Shown: one piece after another, positions 30,197-36,122 of the stretch
Numbering within the stretch: the first letter of the stretch is position 1
Layout: every line of letters starts with the position of its first letter
The notes under the pieces: model-generated
Told to the model about the DNA's origin: nothing
What the model saw: the letters and a program-made list of their open reading frames with translations, nothing else
The model's database searches: none
Virus record (IMG/VR): IMGVR_UViG_3300042507_001126
Location: 1-36,122 of that record
Direction: 5' to 3' (one strand)
Length of the DNA stretch: 36,122 bases
Origin: a virus
Program-made: the position numbers and the translations under genes

Positions 30197-31546
30197 TCAG
30201 GTAGCTGTACCTGTCGAGCGATAACGCACCAGAGCGTTAGGATCGCGCACAGAAGTTGCCAAACGCTTCTCACCAAAGAAGGTGATGAAACCGGGCAATG
30301 TCTGGTCATAACGGCGCATGACCATGTTCAACCTGTCTATGATTGAATGTGCCCGTGTCCAGTCACCAAAGTACATTGGGTACAGGCTAGTTGTGCCAGC
30401 AGTACCAGTTGTAGCTTGGCTAGGATTGTCCAAGTAACGGTTCATCACCACATCAAAGCCGAGCATTTGACCAATGATGCCATCAGGGTTCAACGACTCA
30501 GTAGAGTTGAAGATTGGACGGCCATTAGTGTCTTGCAGACCACGGATTGCTTGAGCCAAGATTGGGCTGACCATAAACTTGGTGTTAGGAGTCCAATACT
30601 GTTGTGGCAAAGCGTAGATCGTGTTGATAACGTCTTTGTACTGGATGTTGTTAGCACCCACAGTGTTGGCGTTGGTGGTGATCTGGTCGTAAGTAGCCAG
30701 CGAATGCAGACCGCTTGTAGAGCCAGTACCAGAAGTGCCAAAGGCAGCAGCAGTAGAAGTACCACCAGCGTAGGTAGCAGCAGCACCAGCGTATTGATCC
30801 AAACCACGCAGACCGTTAGTACCACCGTAGGGGTTGGTGCTAGATTGAGCAGCTTGGTCATTGTTCTGGATCATTGACAGGGCTTCAGCTTGAGCGAACT
30901 CAGCCAGCATATCGTCAACCACGTTGGCTTCCAGACCGTCAATATCATCCAAAGCCGCAGTACGGATTGGGAACTGAACGTTCAGATCTTGCAAAACCAA
31001 TTGCCAGATGCTTGTGTCTTCAGTAGTGGTTGCACCGTTGTTCTGAATTGCATAGCCCCAAGCCACACCAGCGTTGCCAGTCTTGACACGGAATTGATAG
31101 CTAGAACCATCAGTAGCCACAGTACGCGACAGACCACGCATAGGGTTAGCCAAACGCAGAGCAGCAAACACAGGATCGTAGCCAGTACGACCACCCTTGC
31201 CATCACCGCCAGCGGTCAGAGCAGAGGCTTCTTTCAGGTACGCATCCATTTGGGCTTCGTCTGCAAAGATTTGCAGTTCTTTTTCCAGACGGTTGTTGCC
31301 TTTGTAGAAGGTAGCCAGTTGCTCTTTGACAGAACGGTTCACATCTTGGCGAACAGTTTTGGCAGGAGTGCGAATGAACTCAGGCATATTGATAGAAGCA
31401 ACTTTGGCTTCCAGAGCAGAAACAATTTCGCTGAATTCAGCTTTGACAGCCTCAACAGCAGCAGGGATTTTGGCTTCAACAGCAGAGATACCTTCGGCTT
31501 GTTTAGCTTCGATGGCATCCAATTTTTCGAGGATAACTTGAGACAT
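30197..31546 (-). CDS. Major capsid protein, HK97 fold with delta domain
   Basis: A 449-residue protein, closest to the classic HK97-type layout. Residues 1-50 are coiled coil (KLDAIEAKQAEGISAVEAKI), and the scaffold-like delta domain runs to about 104, where the S78 protease probably cuts. The HK97 fold follows (YDPVFAALRLANPMRGLSR; FPIRTAALDDIDGLEANVVDDMLAEFAQ; PGFITFFGEKRLATSVRDPNALV). It follows the protease gene by three bases and has AAGG before the ATG. The terminator after it suits very high expression. Confidence 0.93.
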   Translation of the reverse strand: MSQVILEKLDAIEAKQAEGISAVEAKIPAAVEAVKAEFSEIVSALEAKVASINMPEFIRTPAKTVRQDVNRSVKEQLATFYKGNNRLEKELQIFADEAQMDAYLKEASALTAGGDGKGGRTGYDPVFAALRLANPMRGLSRTVATDGSSYQFRVKTGNAGVAWGYAIQNNGATTTEDTSIWQLVLQDLNVQFPIRTAALDDIDGLEANVVDDMLAEFAQAEALSMIQNNDQAAQSSTNPYGGTNGLRGLDQYAGAAATYAGGTSTAAAFGTSGTGSTSGLHSLATYDQITTNANTVGANNIQYKDVINTIYALPQQYWTPNTKFMVSPILAQAIRGLQDTNGRPIFNSTESLNPDGIIGQMLGFDVVMNRYLDNPSQATTGTAGTTSLYPMYFGDWTRAHSIIDRLNMVMRRYDQTLPGFITFFGEKRLATSVRDPNALVRYRSTGTAT

Positions 31547-31549
31547 GAT

Positions 31550-32347
31550 TTAACCTTTAAGACGTTTATCAAGGAGTTTCAGAAGTTCACGTTGCTCTAA
31601 AGCAGCGAGAATTTCAGCGGTTGCCTCCGCATCAGAATCACTCTGAATTGGCGCATTTTCAATAGGCTTTTCAACAGCATCACGCTGCTCAATCACCGTC
31701 TTGAACACAGATGCGGCGGCAACCGACATCTGCTTGGACAGACCTGCATCCCGCAAGGCTTCTTCCAATACTTTCAAATCAGCAGAGCCATCAGGTCGGA
31801 AATACTCCAACTTTTTGATTTCTGCCTTCATGTTATTGGGGTGCATGACAACGCTAGTTTCACGCAAACCACCTTTTGTGATTTGGAAATAACCATCTTC
31901 ATATGGATCAGCCGAACCAATGACCATTGCTTCACCATCAGCATCAACCATTTGATATTCTTCAGCATAAGCGCCAACAGAAACACCGCCAAACATATTG
32001 GGGCTTTCCTTCATCACTTGGTACAAATCCGAACCAGTTGTGGTGTTTAGATAGAGGCGACCAGAAGCATTCATGCCCTCGTCATCCATTTCAATGCTTG
32101 TCCACTCGCCAACAGGAATGGCATCAGCATTGTGGTTGACGTACATGGGCAATGGTCGGCCTGATGCAGCAAACTCTTTGGCCCATTGCATAAAGCCTTC
32201 TGGCTTATAAAAAAACTTGCGACCATCAGCGCCTTCACGTGCGCCCCAAGTCGTAATGCGAGCCTCAATCTGTCCAGACGCTTCGCCGTTGCTGGCTTTT
32301 TCGTTGAGATTCAGCTTGGCTTCGCAGATAAGATTCAATGTCTTCAT
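31550..32347 (-). CDS. HK97-type prohead protease (S78)
   Basis: A 265-residue protease. Residues 25-100 have QIEARITTWG and MYVNHNADAIPVGEWTSI, with the catalytic His72; FGGVSVGAYAEE carries Ser123; GGLRETSVVMHPNN (about 159-172) closes the core. The C-terminal third is helical and acidic. It cleaves the delta domain of the capsid during maturation. The start has AGGGG upstream. Order portal, protease, capsid is canonical. Confidence 0.9.
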   Translation of the reverse strand: MKTLNLICEAKLNLNEKASNGEASGQIEARITTWGAREGADGRKFFYKPEGFMQWAKEFAASGRPLPMYVNHNADAIPVGEWTSIEMDDEGMNASGRLYLNTTTGSDLYQVMKESPNMFGGVSVGAYAEEYQMVDADGEAMVIGSADPYEDGYFQITKGGLRETSVVMHPNNMKAEIKKLEYFRPDGSADLKVLEEALRDAGLSKQMSVAAASVFKTVIEQRDAVEKPIENAPIQSDSDAEATAEILAALEQRELLKLLDKRLKG

Positions 32348-32477
32348 TGATTGCCCCTAAAGCAATTGATTGGTTATTGTCCTGTATTTTAGGGGGTTGC
32401 CCTAGAAGTACAGGCAACTTTTTAGGTCGTTTGACCTGTTTGGCTAATGCTACCAGATATTGTGTATCAGTACGCAT
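32265..32477 (-). CDS. Possible small basic protein overlapping the protease start
   Basis: A 70-residue frame that begins seven bases after the portal stop and overlaps the first 83 bases of the protease gene. The product is basic and polar (MRTDTQYLVALAKQVKRPKKLPVLLGQPP). It fills a gap that would otherwise be 136 bases without a gene, but no ribosome binding site is clear and a hairpin lies inside it. It may be real or a chance frame. Confidence 0.38.
   Translation of the reverse strand: MRTDTQYLVALAKQVKRPKKLPVLLGQPPKIQDNNQSIALGAINEDIESYLRSQAESQRKSQQRRSVWTD
32381..32414 (-). other. Hairpin between portal and protease genes
   Basis: CCTGTA (32381-32386) pairs with TACAGG (32409-32414), and AGGG (32391-32394) with CCCT (32400-32403), around a GGTTG loop; the bases between are partly paired. 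With no T run it is not a terminator. It may be an RNA processing or control element. Confidence 0.5.
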
Positions 32478-32483
32478 AATATA

Positions 32484-33878
32484 TCAAGTAGTGCCAATGT
32501 TCATTTTTTTGGTCTGATTACCACCGCCGCCACCAGTATCTTGAGGGCTTGAGCCGGGTATGGGTTCAGCGCCTTTTGCGTCCTTAACCAGTTCATCACC
32601 ACCGTCCATAGATGGCAAATTCATGTAGTTACGGGCTTCGTTGGGGGTCATAATGCCACCTTTTACGCCAGCCGTAGCAAAGTTCATCTGATCCAAAGGC
32701 GCACCCTTCAGAAAATCCTTGGTATCAAACTCCACAGACAAACATGGATAACCATCAAACAAATGCTGCGTCAACTTCTGCTGAATATTGACAATTGTTG
32801 GGTACATCGTTGATTTATAAAACTCGTCCAACTGTGTTTGAGTGTTATTGAACTTGCTGTCAGCAACACCAATCATAGAAGGAGGCACACCAAACAAACC
32901 GCAAATCCGGCGCATCGTTTGAGCCTTCAAAGCAGCAGCGTCAGTATCCTGCAAGGTCAGCATTTCCAGCTTCTGATACTTCATGCCCTGATCCAGCAAC
33001 ATACCTTGACCCGGCTTGCTTGGGTCACTGGTCTTGCTGCCTGTCATGTTGTTCCAAGCCTCTTTCAGACGGGCTGCAATCTCTTTGTACTTGCCATCAG
33101 GAATGACCTGATCCGTCACAAACATACCAGAAGGCTTTGCGCCGTTTTGCATGACAAAGTTGGCGTACAGGTCAATGTCTTGGTCAAGACCAACCAACTC
33201 AGTCGCCAAAATCGCTTTGTTAAAACCAGCCGAACCTTGCCACGCCATTTCCTTTGTGTGCATCACTTGGAAATACTTAAAGTCATGGTCTTTGTTAAAA
33301 CCATAGCTAGGCGTAGACAATCGGAATGTCGGGTAACGTGTTGGCGTAATGGTCACGGCAATCAGCGTTGAATCCAGCACATACATTTCCAATGGAGTCT
33401 CAGTAGAACTGTTCTGGTCCTTCCTCCACCACAAGGTAAAGGCTTCACCAGACAATTCGTACCACATCAGCCACTGATACCAAAACTCGTACTTGCTCTG
33501 AAAGTTGTTTGGCGTGTTCAGCAGACGAGCAACCTGCTTGGCTTTTGCCCGGTCTCGCGCCCCAACACCTTCGCCTTTGACAGCATCAACAGTTTTACCG
33601 TCTGCCATTTCGCAGCAAATCTTGATCGGCAACTGAGCCAAAGCACGGGCTTTTACCCCTACACAGGACATGATTGTGCTGTTTCTGGTCAGCACAGACA
33701 TATCCACCGGGCGACCAGCAGTTGTGGTGCTGGCAGTGGTCACATACAGGATTTGAGTATTAACACCGGCTCTTTTATCACTACCTTGGTAAACAATGTT
33801 GTTTCCAAGGGCCGACTGGCCAAAAAGTGTATTACTTTCGGATTGCGTTTTACGCTTGAAAATGTCAAAGATTGCCAT
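32484..33878 (-). CDS. Portal protein, HK97 family
   Basis: A 464-residue portal. Starts MAIFDIFKRK; typical pieces are NSTIMSCVGVKARALAQLPIKI, LLNTPNNFQSKYEFWYQWLMWYELSGEAF, the central crown region AGFNKAILATELVGLDQDIDLYANFVMQNG and RRICGLFGVPPSMIG then NNTQTQLDEFYKSTMYPTI near the clip/wing. It ends in a Gly-rich tail (DTGGGGGNQTKK). It forms the dodecameric channel for DNA. GAGGGG precedes the ATG. Confidence 0.93.
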   Translation of the reverse strand: MAIFDIFKRKTQSESNTLFGQSALGNNIVYQGSDKRAGVNTQILYVTTASTTTAGRPVDMSVLTRNSTIMSCVGVKARALAQLPIKICCEMADGKTVDAVKGEGVGARDRAKAKQVARLLNTPNNFQSKYEFWYQWLMWYELSGEAFTLWWRKDQNSSTETPLEMYVLDSTLIAVTITPTRYPTFRLSTPSYGFNKDHDFKYFQVMHTKEMAWQGSAGFNKAILATELVGLDQDIDLYANFVMQNGAKPSGMFVTDQVIPDGKYKEIAARLKEAWNNMTGSKTSDPSKPGQGMLLDQGMKYQKLEMLTLQDTDAAALKAQTMRRICGLFGVPPSMIGVADSKFNNTQTQLDEFYKSTMYPTIVNIQQKLTQHLFDGYPCLSVEFDTKDFLKGAPLDQMNFATAGVKGGIMTPNEARNYMNLPSMDGGDELVKDAKGAEPIPGSSPQDTGGGGGNQTKKMNIGTT

Positions 33879-33902
33879 GATTTCCCCTCAATTTCCTACA
33901 CT

Positions 33903-35582
33903 TTACCACTCTAGCGATCTAAAGCCAAATGAATCGCTGACAAATACGTTATCCAAATGCCCGTGAAGGGCCATAATCATAGCAATAATGCCATCAACCT
34001 TAGCTGAAGGATCTGCTTCTTCCTTGCGTATCTTTACATTGCCGTTTATATCTACATAAACAGAGCAATTGCCTAGTTGCCATCCAAGAAACGGGTTTCC
34101 ATCATGCTTAATGGCTTTCTTTAAGATAAGTTGTTCAGCAGTCTTAGACGGGTTAGACAATACAGCCATGCCTTGACCAACCTTAACAACTGGCAGTCCT
34201 TGAGCATACAAGTTAGCAACCAAAGCAGCAGCGTTGTAGGGGTCATAGTTCACAGCCTTGACACTGTGCTTTTCGCATTCCTGCTTAATGTATGACTCAA
34301 CTTCATTCAGGTCAGTCACGTTACCCGGCGTAAGCCTCAAGATTCCACTTGCATGAGCCTGTAAAAAAATGCTTTTGTAATGGTTGGGAATTAGGTCAAT
34401 AGATTCTTCCGGTAGAAAGAATTTAAACGTAGCATAAAAGTTTTCTTCACTGTACCTGTGCAAAGTACAAACAGCGTTCAAATCTCGTGTTTGTGCCAAG
34501 TCAAACGCAACAAATGTTGCTTCTGGCTTTTCAGTAGGCATAGGCGCAATAGACTCATCCCAATAGCGCCTGTCAATCCAAGCAGAGTTAGCCGAAACAT
34601 AGATGTTTAACTGCTTACACAGAAACTCGTTCAGGCTCGCTGGCTTTGCAGACGCTTCTTCAGCCATCTGCTGAATGTGCTGAGTCGTGACCGATACCCC
34701 AAGCATCGGGTTCGCTTTTCCCCATACCGCAAGGTCAGCCCAATTATCTCCGGGATCAATGCTATACAGTAGACCAAACCAGCGAAAGCTATCAGGAGCA
34801 GCGCCACGCAAGACAGTACGAAAGTGTGAAAGGTCTTCAAAGAACTTGGTTTCCTTAGTGAAGCTGGCAGTTGTCAGGTACATACGCAGCGGGTTCTTTC
34901 GAGCGCCCATACCAGAGTGCAACACCTCAATTGACTGTCTTTCAGTAATCTGAGCAGCCTCATCAATCATGGCGCAGGACGGGTTTTTACCGTCACCAGT
35001 CTTACGGTTTTCCCGTGACAGCGCACGGTAAGTAGAGGTCGAGTCGCCGGCCTTCTTCAATTCACTACGGTAAGCAATAAACTTAGCCCCTAACTCGGGC
35101 CTCATGTTTTCTACGATAGCCTTGGACGAATCAAAGCAAATAGACGCTTGATCCCGGTTGGTAGCCAGAGTAAACACTTCAGCACCAGCATCACCAAACT
35201 GCAACTCATACAGCGCAATGATGGACGCAATGGTTGTCTTGCCAGATTTGCGAGGCACGAACAAAATGACATCAGTGACATATCGGTATGTGTGGTCACG
35301 CCTGTCCCTGAACCCGTAGATACCCGCCAAGTACATAACCTGAAAAGGCTGTAGCTCAATAGGCTTTCCGGCATCCGGGCCTTTAACATGGCGACAGAAT
35401 TTGACGAATTTAAGGATGTGTTCAGCTTTGGCAGGGACAAACTCGTAAGGCGCATCCTTACGTTCGACCATATCCAAGAACCGTTGGCAAGCTAGTTTGA
35501 CATCCTCACACGCCTGAATGTCACCCCTAGTTACCGCTACCGCATACTCAAACGCAGGGTTAAGCAGTGGCGAATAGCTCAT
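33903..35582 (-). CDS. terL: Terminase large subunit
   Basis: A 559-residue packaging motor with ATPase and nuclease. Walker A VPRKSGKT (109-116), Walker B CAMIDEA (203-209), and coupling motif LTTAS at about 236. The nuclease part shows D361 in VAFDLAQTRD, D447 in NYDPYNA and D530 in KVDGIIAMIMA. Close to HK97/P27-type partners in length and order. It overlaps terS by 23 bases. Confidence 0.95.
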   Translation of the reverse strand: MSYSPLLNPAFEYAVAVTRGDIQACEDVKLACQRFLDMVERKDAPYEFVPAKAEHILKFVKFCRHVKGPDAGKPIELQPFQVMYLAGIYGFRDRRDHTYRYVTDVILFVPRKSGKTTIASIIALYELQFGDAGAEVFTLATNRDQASICFDSSKAIVENMRPELGAKFIAYRSELKKAGDSTSTYRALSRENRKTGDGKNPSCAMIDEAAQITERQSIEVLHSGMGARKNPLRMYLTTASFTKETKFFEDLSHFRTVLRGAAPDSFRWFGLLYSIDPGDNWADLAVWGKANPMLGVSVTTQHIQQMAEEASAKPASLNEFLCKQLNIYVSANSAWIDRRYWDESIAPMPTEKPEATFVAFDLAQTRDLNAVCTLHRYSEENFYATFKFFLPEESIDLIPNHYKSIFLQAHASGILRLTPGNVTDLNEVESYIKQECEKHSVKAVNYDPYNAAALVANLYAQGLPVVKVGQGMAVLSNPSKTAEQLILKKAIKHDGNPFLGWQLGNCSVYVDINGNVKIRKEEADPSAKVDGIIAMIMALHGHLDNVFVSDSFGFRSLEW

Positions 35583-35931
35583 CTACATCACTCACTTTTG
35601 CCTTCAACTTTGGACGACCACGGGCCACAAGACCTAGTTCAGCCAGCATCTTGATAGCCTTGTCAGCCATCTCAGTGCGAATCTTGAACCAAGCTGTCAC
35701 GCCTTCGTTGTTGCCGTACACAGTGACATGGCCTCTCTCGCGGATGTTGATTTCAGCAGTCAGCAAGCTGTCAACCGTGATGACCAATGCGCCAACCAAC
35801 AGTTCGTCAGAAGCCGTGAGTGTTCCTGTCGATGCTTCGACTTCTGCGCGAATAGCTGTCTCAAACGCTGCCTTGTCCCAAGTGGACGGGTCGTTTAAGT
35901 AGCCAAGAATGTGACGGGGTTTTTTTGCCAT
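35560..35931 (-). CDS. terS: Terminase small subunit, P27 family
   Basis: A 123-residue protein. TWDKAAFETAIRAEVE..LTASDELLVGALVITVDSLLTAE is a helical core, and GHVTVYGNNEGVTAWFKIRTEMADKAIKMLAELGL is typical of the P27 small subunits. It recognises the packaging site, probably in the neighbouring gene-less end region. AGGA lies before the ATG. Confidence 0.88.
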   Translation of the reverse strand: MAKKPRHILGYLNDPSTWDKAAFETAIRAEVEASTGTLTASDELLVGALVITVDSLLTAEINIRERGHVTVYGNNEGVTAWFKIRTEMADKAIKMLAELGLVARGRPKLKAKVSDVDELFATA

Positions 35932-36122
35932 AAAGTTCCTTTTGTCTTATTAACTTAGTCTTTCCCAATGTCATCTGCTTCCGCACATTAAACGTACAGA
36001 TCCGCCGAGAGCTTCGCAATTTCAATTGCGCCCATGTGCGATAGGTTTAATTAAGCGTACCACATTTAGGGAATTCCCACGCAAACTCCCCCCCTCTGAC
36101 TTTGTACCCCCCCGTAATTGAG
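35932..36122. other. Putative cos / packaging region
   Basis: 191 bases without a gene, between terS and, across the ends, the HNH gene (with 1-77 of the window, also gene-less). It holds direct repeats TTAAACGTAC (35988-35997) and TTAAGCGTAC (36051-36060), an inverted repeat CGCAATT/AATTGCG (36015-36030), the palindrome GGGAATTCCC (36069-36078) and two seven-C tracts (36088-36094, 36107-36113). Position and repeats suit terminase binding and cutting; the exact cut is not visible. Confidence 0.55.

Noticed and set aside
30890-31600. A 236-codon plus-strand open frame
   Set aside because: It lies wholly opposite the capsid gene and has no ribosome binding site or recognisable domain; it is an antisense shadow.
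34631-34840. A hydrophobic 69-codon minus-strand frame with a signal-like start
   Set aside because: It lies inside the terminase large subunit gene in another frame, with no ribosome binding site.

Overview
The window looks like a complete or near-complete genome of a tailed, siphovirus-type phage of about 36 kb. It carries a full HK97-like head module, a long non-contractile tail module with a lambda-type programmed frameshift, a lysis cassette, and early recombination and replication genes. I see no integrase, repressor, rRNA, tRNA or CRISPR array, so a strictly lytic lifestyle is the simplest reading. Many genes use Shine-Dalgarno motifs and ATGA-coupled starts. Several small early proteins resemble, from memory, proteins of phages infecting freshwater Burkholderiales (Polynucleobacter/Limnohabitans type). 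That host guess is inference only.

Layout. An HNH nuclease gene (78-500, minus) sits at the left edge and the terminase small subunit at the right edge (35560-35931, minus). If the molecule closes on itself, the order is HNH, cos-like region, TerS, TerL, as in HK97-type cos phages, so the window ends probably lie near cos. A short plus-strand unit (618-1022) faces a compact minus-strand early operon (6760 down to 1083), with a terminator at 1021-1048. That operon holds a replication initiator with 11-bp iterons inside its gene, a NinB-like protein, a Ref-like HNH nuclease, a PD-(D/E)XK nuclease and many small proteins. From the divergent control region 6761-6865 a rightward operon (6866-10040) encodes an Erf annealing protein, a YqaJ/lambda-exo-type exonuclease, SSB, a homing-type HNH gene, a winged-helix protein and a MazG-like enzyme.

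The rest (10030-35931, minus) is one late transcription unit. It starts with TerS, TerL, portal, S78 prohead protease and a major capsid protein. A strong terminator follows, then a second capsid paralog, head-tail connectors, two tandem tail-tube paralogs, the G/GT tail chaperones, tape measure, tail tip proteins with an embedded GNAT gene, and a J-like hub fused to a fibre-like C-terminus. It ends with a collagen-like protein, a large beta-rich adhesin, a GT2-TPR glycosyltransferase and a lysis cassette (several small membrane proteins, a 3TM-type holin and a GH24 endolysin).

Most notable points: paired capsid and paired tail-tube genes with a terminator between the capsid copies; a putative iteron origin inside the initiator gene; a clear G GGA AAC frameshift giving a 285-residue GT fusion; a homing-endonuclease gene whose start codon lies in a hairpin, followed by a structured gene-less stretch; a structured leader at 17579-17656; and an AAACCCTAA motif repeated only, as far as I could see, in the two divergent control regions. 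Three small genes (2339-2431, 12080-12178, 12175-12354) and a 34-residue membrane peptide (918-1022) are easily missed by length filters.
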